NCBI GenBank assembly: GCA_910575605.1
Contig: CAJTEW010000001.1
Coordinates: 186,001-250,000, forward strand
Source: Lachnospiraceae bacterium
GTDB lineage: Bacteria > Bacillota > Clostridia > Lachnospirales > Lachnospiraceae
DNA length: 64,000 bases
Direction of reading: 5' to 3'
This document shows positions 51,906 to 60,774 of the stretch, piece by piece. A program made the position numbers and the translations under genes. The notes beneath the pieces are model-generated. The model made no database searches and was not told where the DNA came from. It saw only the letters and a list, made by a program, of their open reading frames with translations. Position 1 is the first letter of the stretch. Each line of letters starts with the position of its first letter.

Positions 51906-53564
51906 CTATCGAAATAATCCTGCCTTTTTGCATATTCTTACGAGCACGGCTCCCTTTGGCATCTCATAAAGCTCGTTTTCATTTATTCCCCCAAGAAGCA
52001 CCAGTGAAACAGCATAGACAGCTACAGCAACAGGAAGCGCTATCAGTGTTGCTATCTGTGTGCCTGCAAAAAGCTCAAAGAACAGATGCACCAGAAGCGC
52101 CATAACTCCCATAATGACTGATGCAATAGAAGGGATGATAAAGGTTTTCCTCTGCTCCTGTACATATCCAATCTGCATCCGCAAAGAATGTGCATTCAGC
52201 ATGCTTGTGGAACCGGAAAATACAATTCTGCTGAGCACTACCGCATAAATTCCCCATCGGAACACTACAAGCATAATAAACAGAGATATTGCATATAACA
52301 CAACTGATATAGCCGCATTTTTTACCGGAGCCATCATATTGTCAAGTCCCTGCAGCACTGCATTTGTAACAGTAGACAGGCAGTAAAATACAACAGACAG
52401 TGCGCCCAGCTGCAGCATCAGCCCTCCCACCTCATTATTCTGTGTAAAGAATAAAAGATCAAGAATTGGCTCTGCCAGCACAATAAAACCCGCAGCACAG
52501 GGAATGGCTATCATCATATTAAACCTTGTTACCAACTGAATTTTACTATGTACCTGCTTTCTGCTTCCAGTCTGGGCTGCCGTAACAATGGCCGGAATCA
52601 GCGAAGCACCCAGGGAATAGGCAATGGCAATAGGGACATTTACAAGTGTATCATATTTTCCGTTCAAAATACCCAGAAGAGCTGCATATTCACTTTCCTT
52701 AATGCCCTGGACTGACATAATTTTTGCAAACATAGCGTTATCAATAATTCCACATAGATTATATACTGTAGAGCTTAAAATAACCGGCGCAATCGTAATC
52801 AAAAGTATTTTAAATATTCTCTTATATTTCTCCCGCCTGTGCCCCCTGTCTCTGCGCATTCTGCGCCGTAAAAGCCTTTTATATCCCGCAAACACGGCAA
52901 ACAGAAAAAGAAGCGCTGACAATGCTCCAATTACCGTGCCAAGCGTTCCCCCGGCTGCGGCATAGGCAGCGCCGTAGGACTCATTCCCTCTTGTTTTTGC
53001 CACATCAGATCCAACCTTAAACAGCATGTAAGCGCCTAAAATACTGACCCCTGCATTTACAACCTGCTCCAGGACCTGTGAAACAGCGGTGGGAATCATA
53101 GAACCATTTCCCTGGAAAAACCCCCGCAGCACTCCTAAAACCGCCACTATAAGAATACAGGGAGCTAATACCCGCAGGGCATATGAGCTGAACTTCATTG
53201 CCATAATATTATCAGCTATAAAATCTGCTCCCAAAAAAATAGCTGCACCTACAATGCCGCTTACAAAAACGGCAAAGGTCATGGCTCCTCTGAATACCTT
53301 ATATGAATTTTTATATTCTCCCTTTGCCACCCGTGCTGACACCAGCTTGGACACAGCAAGCGGAAGGCTGTAGGAGGTCAGGGTAAGGGCAATCGAATAA
53401 ATCTGGAATGCCACACCATAATATCCCATTCCCTTGTCACCAAGTATATTTACAAGCGGAACCCTGTACGCGGCTCCGATAAGCTTCGTAATTACTCCTG
53501 CTACAGCAAGAATGGAACCCTGCACAAGAAAATTCTTATCCTTCTGCTTTCTTTTACCAGCCAT
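51906..53564 (-). CDS. SpoVB-type oligosaccharide/lipid flippase (MOP superfamily)
   Basis: A 552-residue membrane protein with about 14 helices. The opening NFLVQGSILAVAGVITKLIG and GYYGVAFQIYSIALTLTSYS and the later SLPLAVSKLVSARVAKGEY are typical of the SpoVB/MurJ-like clade in Firmicutes. These transport lipid-linked cell-wall precursors during growth or cortex formation. Whether it serves sporulation or vegetative wall is not decided. It follows ybeY by 13 bases, in the same direction. Confidence 0.85.
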   Translation of the reverse strand: MAGKRKQKDKNFLVQGSILAVAGVITKLIGAAYRVPLVNILGDKGMGYYGVAFQIYSIALTLTSYSLPLAVSKLVSARVAKGEYKNSYKVFRGAMTFAVFVSGIVGAAIFLGADFIADNIMAMKFSSYALRVLAPCILIVAVLGVLRGFFQGNGSMIPTAVSQVLEQVVNAGVSILGAYMLFKVGSDVAKTRGNESYGAAYAAAGGTLGTVIGALSALLFLFAVFAGYKRLLRRRMRRDRGHRREKYKRIFKILLITIAPVILSSTVYNLCGIIDNAMFAKIMSVQGIKESEYAALLGILNGKYDTLVNVPIAIAYSLGASLIPAIVTAAQTGSRKQVHSKIQLVTRFNMMIAIPCAAGFIVLAEPILDLLFFTQNNEVGGLMLQLGALSVVFYCLSTVTNAVLQGLDNMMAPVKNAAISVVLYAISLFIMLVVFRWGIYAVVLSRIVFSGSTSMLNAHSLRMQIGYVQEQRKTFIIPSIASVIMGVMALLVHLFFELFAGTQIATLIALPVAVAVYAVSLVLLGGINENELYEMPKGAVLVRICKKAGLFR

Positions 53565-53577
53565 ACTTTACTCCATC

Positions 53578-54069
53578 TTATCGTAATATGTTAAGCCTTT
53601 CTAATATTCTCTTTTGTAAATCCTCCATATGGAGTCTTTCTTCATCCTCCATATGGTCGTATCCACATAAGTGTAACACGGAATGTGTAATTAGGAAAGC
53701 GAATTCCCGTTCTTTCGTATGCCCGTATTCTTCCGCCTGACAAAGAACCTTCTCCTTGGAAACTACAATATCCCCCAAAAGAAGCTCTCCTGTTTCCGGA
53801 TCAAAATACGAGGCCTCCTCAGGAAAGGAAAAGTCTCCCGGCCTCTCATACTCAATCATTGGAAAAGACAGCACGTCTGTGGCACGGTCGATCTGCCGGA
53901 ATTCCTGGTTCATGCTCTGTATCTCCTCATTCATAGTAAGAAGCAGATTAAGCTGCGCCTCATAGGGACATTTCACATAATCAAGTGCTGCCTCTATCGT
54001 CTCTTTTGCCAGCTTTTTACAGTCAAAAGGGAGTGCAAGATCTCCCTCCTCCTCAAAATAAAGTGTCAT
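53578..54069 (-). CDS. ybeY: Endoribonuclease YbeY
   Basis: A 163-residue metal-dependent RNase for 16S rRNA 3'-end maturation and ribosome quality control. The zinc site is HSVLHLCGYDHMEDEE (H-x3-H-x5-H), and EIQSMNQEFRQIDRATDVLS is conserved. It overlaps the end of phoH by ATGA. Confidence 0.95.
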   Translation of the reverse strand: MTLYFEEEGDLALPFDCKKLAKETIEAALDYVKCPYEAQLNLLLTMNEEIQSMNQEFRQIDRATDVLSFPMIEYERPGDFSFPEEASYFDPETGELLLGDIVVSKEKVLCQAEEYGHTKEREFAFLITHSVLHLCGYDHMEDEERLHMEDLQKRILERLNILR

Positions 54070-55052
54070 GATTTTCTCCTTCTGCCCCTGCTCTTTGGCT
54101 TACTCTCATACTCCTCATATGCTTTTACAATCTTCTGCACCAGCGGATGGCGCACAACATCCTTACTGGAGAGCCGGCAGACGGTAATATCTTCAATATT
54201 CTTCACCACATTGACGGCCACGTCAAGGCCGGAGCTCTGCCCCTTCGCCAGATCTTTCTGTGTTGCATCCCCTGTAATGACCACCTTTGATCCAAACCCG
54301 ATTCTTGTAAGAAACATCTTCATCTGCGCCGGCGTCGTATTCTGGGCCTCGTCAAGAATAATAAACGCATTGTCAAGGGTCCTCCCTCTCATATAGGCAA
54401 GAGGTGCCACCTCGATAAGTCCCCGCTCCGAATTTTTAAGAAAGCTTTCTGCACCCATGATCTGATACAGGGCATCATAAAGAGGCCTCAGATACGGGTC
54501 AATTTTACTTTGTAAATCCCCCGGAAGAAAGCCCAGCTTCTCTCCAGCTTCAATAGCGGGCCTTGTAAGGATAATGCGGCCCACTTCATTATTTTTAAAA
54601 GCTGTGATGGCCATTGCCATTGCCAGATAGGTCTTTCCTGTTCCTGCTGGTCCAAGGCCGAATACAATCATATCCTTACGTATGGCGTCCACATATTTTT
54701 TCTGTCCGAAGGTTTTCGGTTTGATAGGCTTCCCCTGGAGCGTATGGCAGATAATATCCTTATCAATCTCTAGCACATCTTCGCCGCTGTCCTCCATGAC
54801 AAGAGACAGTATATAATTTACATTCTGCTCCTGTATCGTATTTCCACGCTTAGAAAGCTCGGTGAGCTTTGTAAGTACACTTTTAGCCCGCTCTGCCCAC
54901 AGAGCGTCGCCTATAATTTTCACATTTTCACCTCTGGCAATTAAGGTGACATGAAGTGTTCTTTCTATCTTTTTCGCAAATACATCGAACTGTCCGAAAA
55001 CATTGGCTTCATGTTCCGCTGGTATCTCAAGTACTGCTTCCATTAACCCCAT
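54066..55052 (-). CDS. phoH: PhoH family ATPase
   Basis: A 328-residue protein with a KH-like N-terminal part and an SF1-like ATPase: Walker A VFGLGPAGTGKTYLAMAMA, Walker B NAFIILDEAQNTT, then RIGFGSKVVITGDATQKDLA. It acts near the ribosome or RNA together with YbeY. The start at 55052 (MGLMEAVLEIP) is preferred, with AGGAG upstream inside the end of yqfD; earlier ATGs lie within that gene. Confidence 0.95.
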   Translation of the reverse strand: MGLMEAVLEIPAEHEANVFGQFDVFAKKIERTLHVTLIARGENVKIIGDALWAERAKSVLTKLTELSKRGNTIQEQNVNYILSLVMEDSGEDVLEIDKDIICHTLQGKPIKPKTFGQKKYVDAIRKDMIVFGLGPAGTGKTYLAMAMAITAFKNNEVGRIILTRPAIEAGEKLGFLPGDLQSKIDPYLRPLYDALYQIMGAESFLKNSERGLIEVAPLAYMRGRTLDNAFIILDEAQNTTPAQMKMFLTRIGFGSKVVITGDATQKDLAKGQSSGLDVAVNVVKNIEDITVCRLSSKDVVRHPLVQKIVKAYEEYESKPKSRGRRRKS

Positions 55053-55056
55053 TTTG

Positions 55057-56346
55057 TTATTCTCCTGCCTGTTCATTCTCGTCTGCCGGCGCCGTAATCT
55101 CAATAGGCTGTGACGGCTGTTTTGTTCCCACCGGCATGATTACTGTTAGAGTCCCTTTTGCCTCTGCTTCTTTGGACCCTGTGTATATTTTAACATCATT
55201 CCCAATAATTTCTACCCCCTTTTTTTCCAAATCCTCACAATATTGCAAGAATCTATTGCTTAAGATACTCTGAAGCTCCTCTTTTTCGCGCTTTTTTTCA
55301 TAAATCGTGTAAGGAACTGCCCGTTTTTCCCCAAAGAATACAGGGAGATAAAAGTTATCGAAGAGCTTAAGCCTCTTTTCGCTTGAGTATTGTTCAAAGT
55401 GCTCATACTTATTTTTTACTTCCCCAAAACAAATGCGCCATCCCCATGCCCTTAAGTAATACTCACGCTTTTCTACCGGCTCCCCGCCTTTTCGTTCATT
55501 CACAATCCTTTTCTTGTCCTCATAAATAATGCTTTCCTTATCTGAGTAGGAAATCGTAGTCTGCCCCAGAATATCCGCGTCCGATTCCTGCGGCTGATAG
55601 CTGATGGTTTCGCCGGCGTCGTTATTTACCGGAACCTGTCCCGACACAAGGATATCGCCGGTTTTAATTTCGGTTCCTTCTGCAATCTGGGGAATCCCTT
55701 TTCTTGTAATAATTTTGGTGACAACACAGTCTCTGTCCGCAACAATATCCGTTGGCTGAATTTCCTTGTCCTGCTCCTCTTTCTTTTCTGTCTCCTTTAT
55801 AACATCCTGGTTTTCCTTTATCTGGATGATCAGCTTCGTTCCCTCCACAGATGCGGACACCCAGATAATATCGTCATATTCCTTCCTGATATCCTTCACA
55901 ATGCGTCCGCAGTCTACCTCGGAGATCCGCATACCGTTTACAACTTCCTTTTCCTCTAAAAACTCCAGAAGCGTCTCGTCCGTTCTTGTAAAATTTCCCC
56001 GGATATCAATGCTCCAGATAAATTTCGATAACGTAAATATTAAAACAAAAAAAAGACCTGCTCCTACAAAAAAAAGCTTCCTTTTGCGATACCTGTACAG
56101 AAAAAAAGGAAGTCCCGCTCTTTCTGCAATGACAACCCTCACTCCTGTTTTTCGCACAATGGGCCTGATTTTACCAAATCCCCGGATACTGATATTCATT
56201 TCGTAGGCATTTCCACAGGGGCGCATATTCCAGAGCCGGATTCCCCTGTGGCGGCACGCATTTAAAAACCGTTCTGCCGAATATCCGGTGACACGAATGA
56301 GGAGATACCCCCGGATATATTGAAGAATCTTAAAAATCATCTTCAA
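55057..56346 (-). CDS. yqfD: Sporulation protein YqfD
   Basis: A 429-residue membrane-anchored protein with an N-terminal DNA-binding-like region (GYSAERFLNACRHRGIRLWN), one membrane helix (LFFVGAGLFFVLIFTLSKFI) and a large extracytoplasmic part with a POTRA-like and a barrel-sandwich segment (TRKGIPQIAEGTEIKTGDIL). YqfD is needed for spore formation in Bacillus and is conserved next to yqfC and phoH, as here. Confidence 0.93.
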   Translation of the reverse strand: MKMIFKILQYIRGYLLIRVTGYSAERFLNACRHRGIRLWNMRPCGNAYEMNISIRGFGKIRPIVRKTGVRVVIAERAGLPFFLYRYRKRKLFFVGAGLFFVLIFTLSKFIWSIDIRGNFTRTDETLLEFLEEKEVVNGMRISEVDCGRIVKDIRKEYDDIIWVSASVEGTKLIIQIKENQDVIKETEKKEEQDKEIQPTDIVADRDCVVTKIITRKGIPQIAEGTEIKTGDILVSGQVPVNNDAGETISYQPQESDADILGQTTISYSDKESIIYEDKKRIVNERKGGEPVEKREYYLRAWGWRICFGEVKNKYEHFEQYSSEKRLKLFDNFYLPVFFGEKRAVPYTIYEKKREKEELQSILSNRFLQYCEDLEKKGVEIIGNDVKIYTGSKEAEAKGTLTVIMPVGTKQPSQPIEITAPADENEQAGE

Positions 56347-56356
56347 ATGCTCCCTT

Positions 56357-56641
56357 CTATTGCTGATATTCTATTGCTTCTATCTGTCCGGTAAGCTTCA
56401 TATCATCATTGGTATAATAATCCACCCGAAGGTTCTTTCCTGTAATGCGTATCTGTCCGATTTTTGTCTGAATCCGTATGAGCACGTCTGTATATTCGAT
56501 AATCCCACGATAATTTTCTATATTCATTTCTGTCCGCCCAAGAACTGTGACGACAGGCTGCCCCATCACCACATCCTTGGGTAACTCATAAGTATCTGCA
56601 ATTCTTTTTTTTAATGGATGCTCCCGCGTTCTGGTTTTCAT
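56357..56641 (-). CDS. yqfC: Sporulation protein YqfC
   Basis: A 94-residue sporulation protein (ELPKDVVMGQPVVTVLGRTE, then NIENYRGIIEYTDVLIRIQT). The start at 56641 (MKTRTREHP) gives family length. A GTG at 56701 has a GGTGGAT site and would add 20 residues; the choice is not settled. It lies 10 bases upstream of yqfD. Confidence 0.88.
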   Translation of the reverse strand: MKTRTREHPLKKRIADTYELPKDVVMGQPVVTVLGRTEMNIENYRGIIEYTDVLIRIQTKIGQIRITGKNLRVDYYTNDDMKLTGQIEAIEYQQ

Positions 56642-56715
56642 ATGAAAGCGCCAATCATAGAGTTTACCTAAATCTATGAACCTGGGCGGATAAATATGCA
56701 CACAAACGATCCACC

Positions 56716-58044
56716 TTAAAGGCCTTTCCTCTTAAGCCCGCTTACCAGGTCCACATAGAACTCCCGCACATCAAATCCTTTAAAATTCTCCCGGTTCAAA
56801 TCTATCATGTCCCCATGGGAAATCCCCCTTTTTCCTTCTGTCGTAAGAAAGATGTAGTCCTCTCCCCACGGAAAGGAACTCTCCGCTACCAGCCCATCGT
56901 TAGGGCCGTCAAAATACAGGACAAGATGATGCGAAAAATTAAGAGGAAACCTCCCGCCGGAAGCAGTATTCAGCTTTGAGCCTACGCTCTGGTAATAGAT
57001 GCCAGGCACATCCTTTACAGAAGCATTTCGGTTCTCACATGCAGACGCGGTAAGATCTGTAACTGCCGCGAGAAAATCCGGATTTTCATCCCCTGCTTTT
57101 TTAAGAGCCCTATTGTAAGTGTCTGCCACCGTATCCTTCACTGCCTGAGGTATTTTATGAAGCAGATAATCTGCAAACACACAGCCTCTGTGGGGCGTAT
57201 TTATCGTTGTAAGAGACGCTGTAAAAGGCGCTGCCCCAAGTTTGCTTAAGGCATACCGGCAGTCTAAGCCTCCTTTGGAATGGGCGATAATATTCACCTT
57301 GCCGCAGCCCGTTTCCTCCACAATTTCACGTATACGCGCCGTAAGCTCCTTAGCGCTTGTCTTCACCGAAGCGGCGGACTGGTGGTTCCCGTAATAAACT
57401 ACGGCGCCGTGGGCTTCAAGTTCCCTGGGGATTCTTCCCCAGTAATTAAAATATTTATAATCCCTGAAAAATACGCCGTGTACCATAAGAAGCGGATAGT
57501 TTGTCTGACATCGCTTTTCTTCGCTTATCTCCTGCGCCTTTATTATTTTTTCACTTTCAAACCGGCTCTCCTCCAGGGAAATACGGATAAGCTTCATGAG
57601 CACAAGCAGATTCGCCACCGGAATCCAGCCGCATATAATTCCAATTATCCGCCATTTTATGCCAATCTGAGCTGAAGTCGTATATATCCGCACAATCCCG
57701 CCCCAAAAAACAATTCCCTCTACAACAATCACACAGATAAGGTCCGAAAGCCATCTGCCAAAGTTTCCGGAGAAAAGGTCCGGGAATCGCAATAAAAGCC
57801 ACAGCATTGACGCTGATACAGAAAGCAGAAAATAGATTAGAAGCTCACAGCCGTCCGCACAGACGCGGTAACGCCGTTTTGGAAGCTTTCGGTTTGCTTT
57901 TGATGGAACAAAATTCAGTCCTATAAAAAAAAGAATACAAAAGCGCCATATCCATAAGCCTCCTGTAACGCTTTGTATGAAAAAAGGGTAATTTGCCGTA
58001 ATAAATACGATTCCTCCACAAATGATACGCCTTACCGCCGTCAT
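56716..58044 (-). CDS. Membrane-anchored alpha/beta hydrolase (lipase-like)
   Basis: A 442-residue protein. The N-terminal 165 residues hold about four or five hydrophobic helices. The rest is an alpha/beta hydrolase with LLMVHGVFFRDYKYFNYWGR (oxyanion region), nucleophile elbow in VNIIAHSKGGLDCRYALS, the NTPHRG segment and a GPNDGLVAESSFPWGED acid region. It resembles triacylglycerol lipases/esterases. The catalytic histidine is probably in KRGISHGDMIDLN. It lies between the MutS-like and yqfC genes in the same direction. Confidence 0.8.
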   Translation of the reverse strand: MTAVRRIICGGIVFITANYPFFIQSVTGGLWIWRFCILFFIGLNFVPSKANRKLPKRRYRVCADGCELLIYFLLSVSASMLWLLLRFPDLFSGNFGRWLSDLICVIVVEGIVFWGGIVRIYTTSAQIGIKWRIIGIICGWIPVANLLVLMKLIRISLEESRFESEKIIKAQEISEEKRCQTNYPLLMVHGVFFRDYKYFNYWGRIPRELEAHGAVVYYGNHQSAASVKTSAKELTARIREIVEETGCGKVNIIAHSKGGLDCRYALSKLGAAPFTASLTTINTPHRGCVFADYLLHKIPQAVKDTVADTYNRALKKAGDENPDFLAAVTDLTASACENRNASVKDVPGIYYQSVGSKLNTASGGRFPLNFSHHLVLYFDGPNDGLVAESSFPWGEDYIFLTTEGKRGISHGDMIDLNRENFKGFDVREFYVDLVSGLKRKGL

Positions 58045-58097
58045 TTCTTAAGCTCCTCCTTTTCCTCCCTGCTTACCTGAAGAGACTCCCGGATTTT

Positions 58098-59777
58098 CTA
58101 GATTGCCTTATTAACGGACTTGCATCTCCTTTCCGCTTCCTGCACAATCTCCTCCGGAAATCCCATTGTTTTAAGAAGACACAGCGCGTTTCTTGTCTTA
58201 CTGATTCCCCTGTGAAGCTTATAGTCAAACAGCACGTCGCCATCTGCCACGTTTTCGCAGAAGTGGTAATTTTCAAAATTTTCCGAAAGCGCTTCTGCAA
58301 GTTCCAGATCATGCGTCGCCGTCATTAGAATGCAGTTTCTTTTATTGAGATACGAAAGAACCGAAAGAGACGCTCCAATACGCTCCGCCGTATTCGTTCC
58401 CCGCAGGATTTCATCAATCCCGCAGAATACCGGGTGTTCGCCCATACTTCTTTCTAACATTCTCTTCAGATACCGGATCTCCCTGATATAGTAGCTCTCC
58501 CCTGACAGCACATCGTCACGTACTGCCATGGAGGTAAGAACTAAAATATTCGGCATGTTTATTTTCCTTGCCATACAGGTGTGGATGCTTTGCCCCAGAA
58601 TCAGATTCACTGCCACTGCTTTGATAAAAGTAGATTTCCCGGACGCATTGGAACCCGTAAGCACTATATTTCGACGAAGCCTGAAATCGTTTGGCACTGC
58701 ATGCGCAAGTAATGGATGATAAATTCGTTCTGCCTCAAGTATCCGCTCCGATGTAAACTCCGGCACACAGTAAAAATCGAGACTTTTTCTGAAAGAAGCT
58801 ATGGAAATACACGCATCTATCTCGCCGACAAATCGGTAAAGCCCCAAAAAACTCGTATTTTTTTGAAGCAGAAGGCGGACAGTCCTGTCGTACAGAATAA
58901 AATCCCACATAAACGCCCCTGTCAGATAATCCCCCGCTAATGCAATCATATCTCCCGACATCCTGACTTGCTTTTTCTGTTCCAAAAACAGAACCATGCG
59001 GGAAATATCCTTCAGACTTTTAAGGCGCTCTGTCACCTTTCGCGCCTCTTCCCGCCCCATTGCCTCCTGGCAAAATGGGAAAATAGTGTTTGCCGTCTTC
59101 ACGGTTCGTACGATGCCATAGAGCGCCTCCATTTGTATTTCATATTTTGTCTTACAGAAAGCATATACTGTAAGATTGATTAAAAATTGAATGCCTGCAA
59201 GAGTTACAAGCAGCGTACTTTTCGTTAAAACAGCGCACAAAACCATAATTATCAGCGAACATAATAGTAATTTACATAATAAAAGAAAAGGAATCTTCTG
59301 GAATTCCAGCTGCTCCATATATTCCGGAAGATAGTAATTCACCGGATCTTTTCTAAGACTGTATAAAAGAAGCAAAGACTTCTCCCTCTCCTTCAGATGC
59401 CGGTCAAAATACTGTATTTTCTTCTCCCTCTGCAAAAGGAGTTCCCTATCTTTGGGAAGATGATGCAGCCACCCATAGAGGAGCTGCTCTCCTGCACAGG
59501 ACACAGTCCCATTCATCCGCTGGAAAACCCGGTCCATCTCCAGATCCTCCCATGTGATCTCATCCACCAGCTCGTCCGCCGGGAAATCCTTTTTTGTCAG
59601 ATTATAGTAGATGGCCGCGTTTTTATAATCTGGCACCTGACTTTTCATGTCTGGCTTCTGTCCGTAGGAGGCGCGGATCTTATTGCGCAGATTCTGCCGG
59701 AAGCTTTTCACCTCGCAGACCCAGCCAAAAGCAAAAAGGATAATTATGACAATGACCATGATGACAGCGAACTGCAT
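58098..59777 (-). CDS. MutS-family ATPase with membrane segment
   Basis: A 559-residue protein. The N-terminus and residues about 170-220 are hydrophobic (LLLCSLIIMVLCAVLTKSTL). The C-terminal third is a MutS ABC ATPase: Walker A VLTGSNASGKSTFIKAVAVN, the LVLTSMAVRDDVLSGESYYI block, Walker B VFCGIDEILRGTNTAERIGA and MTATHDLELA. Mismatch-binding and connector domains are absent. This membrane-bound group is not the repair MutS; function unknown. Confidence 0.85.
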   Translation of the reverse strand: MQFAVIMVIVIIILFAFGWVCEVKSFRQNLRNKIRASYGQKPDMKSQVPDYKNAAIYYNLTKKDFPADELVDEITWEDLEMDRVFQRMNGTVSCAGEQLLYGWLHHLPKDRELLLQREKKIQYFDRHLKEREKSLLLLYSLRKDPVNYYLPEYMEQLEFQKIPFLLLCKLLLCSLIIMVLCAVLTKSTLLVTLAGIQFLINLTVYAFCKTKYEIQMEALYGIVRTVKTANTIFPFCQEAMGREEARKVTERLKSLKDISRMVLFLEQKKQVRMSGDMIALAGDYLTGAFMWDFILYDRTVRLLLQKNTSFLGLYRFVGEIDACISIASFRKSLDFYCVPEFTSERILEAERIYHPLLAHAVPNDFRLRRNIVLTGSNASGKSTFIKAVAVNLILGQSIHTCMARKINMPNILVLTSMAVRDDVLSGESYYIREIRYLKRMLERSMGEHPVFCGIDEILRGTNTAERIGASLSVLSYLNKRNCILMTATHDLELAEALSENFENYHFCENVADGDVLFDYKLHRGISKTRNALCLLKTMGFPEEIVQEAERRCKSVNKAI

Positions 59778-59823
59778 AAACTGATACCCCCTGAATCCTT
59801 TCTGGACAATTCAAAGCTTTTCT

Positions 59824-60441
59824 TTAAAAACATACCAGTTCTCTCATTTCTTCAAAATTCCCCCGAAACACCGCTCCATTGATTCCAACCTTTTTCGCCG
59901 CCTCCACATTCTGCGGCAAATCATCCATGAAAAAACATTCTTCCGCCTTTAAATCATACGTTTCAAGCAGATGCCTGTAGATACGGATATCCGGCTTTAC
60001 AATGTGAATGTCGCAGGAAACTACGATCCCGTCAAAATAGTCTAAAGGCATAAATCCCGGAAAGTAGTCATAAAAGGAACTGCTTGCATTCGATAACACA
60101 AAGAGTTTATAGCCCCTCTCCTTCACATAACTTAAGAAGTCCCTCGCCCCCGGAACCTCTTTCATGCACATGGTCCATTCAAGCGCACATCTCATAAGCG
60201 CCTTATGAAGCCTTTCCGGAACCCGTTTGCTTACTCCGTCAAACCGCTCTGCGTCCGTAAGAAGCCCCAGGTCTCCTTCCACCCATTCCGGTCCCTTAAA
60301 AAGCTCTCTTTTTATAATTTCCCTGTCCGCTTCCTTCTCTACGAAACACTGTAAGCATACATCGGGATTATAGCTCAGCAGAACGTTGCCCATGTCAAAT
60401 ATGATATTCTTTATCAAACCATCTCTCCTTAACCACTTCAT
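59824..60441 (-). CDS. HAD-IA hydrolase
   Basis: A 205-residue haloacid-dehalogenase-type hydrolase: motif 1 IIFDMGNVLLSY (the second nucleophile-region aspartate replaced by asparagine, as in the YihX-type group), motif 2 FVLSNASSS, motif 3 lysine in IVKPDIRIYRHLL and motif 4 FFMDDLPQNVEAAKKVG. Probably a small-molecule phosphatase. It overlaps the DUF3784 gene by ATGA. Confidence 0.88.
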   Translation of the reverse strand: MKWLRRDGLIKNIIFDMGNVLLSYNPDVCLQCFVEKEADREIIKRELFKGPEWVEGDLGLLTDAERFDGVSKRVPERLHKALMRCALEWTMCMKEVPGARDFLSYVKERGYKLFVLSNASSSFYDYFPGFMPLDYFDGIVVSCDIHIVKPDIRIYRHLLETYDLKAEECFFMDDLPQNVEAAKKVGINGAVFRGNFEEMRELVCF

Positions 60442-60755
60442 TTTATCCCATATTTCTGTTCTATTTTACTCTGCCACCACACGGAGATGCCGACGCCTGC
60501 GGTGCAGATAAATGAGAATATAAGAATAGAAAAAGAAGGCGCATACGCTTCCGCTATTCCGCCGGCAAAAAGCACTGCCGACGAAACACACCACATCTTC
60601 CCCACTTCCCTGTTGTAGGCGGTAATATCCGACACCTCGTCCGGCAAAACTTTTGTGAAAAGTGACAGCCGTACAGGTTTCCTGCTTTTCCTTATACATA
60701 GGCCGGCAATAAAAAATAGTGCTGCGGCAGTCCACATAATTACAAGATACTTCAT
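60438..60755 (-). CDS. DUF3784 membrane protein
   Basis: A 105-residue protein with three hydrophobic helices (LVIMWTAAALFFIAGLC, WCVSSAVLFAGGIAEAYA, SILIFSFICTAGVGISVWW) and the soluble motif DITAYNREVGKMW typical of DUF3784. Function unknown. It is coupled to the HAD gene and follows the flotillin gene by 19 bases. Confidence 0.75.
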   Translation of the reverse strand: MKYLVIMWTAAALFFIAGLCIRKSRKPVRLSLFTKVLPDEVSDITAYNREVGKMWCVSSAVLFAGGIAEAYAPSFSILIFSFICTAGVGISVWWQSKIEQKYGIK

Positions 60756-60774
60756 ACTTTCCGCCTCCTCTTAA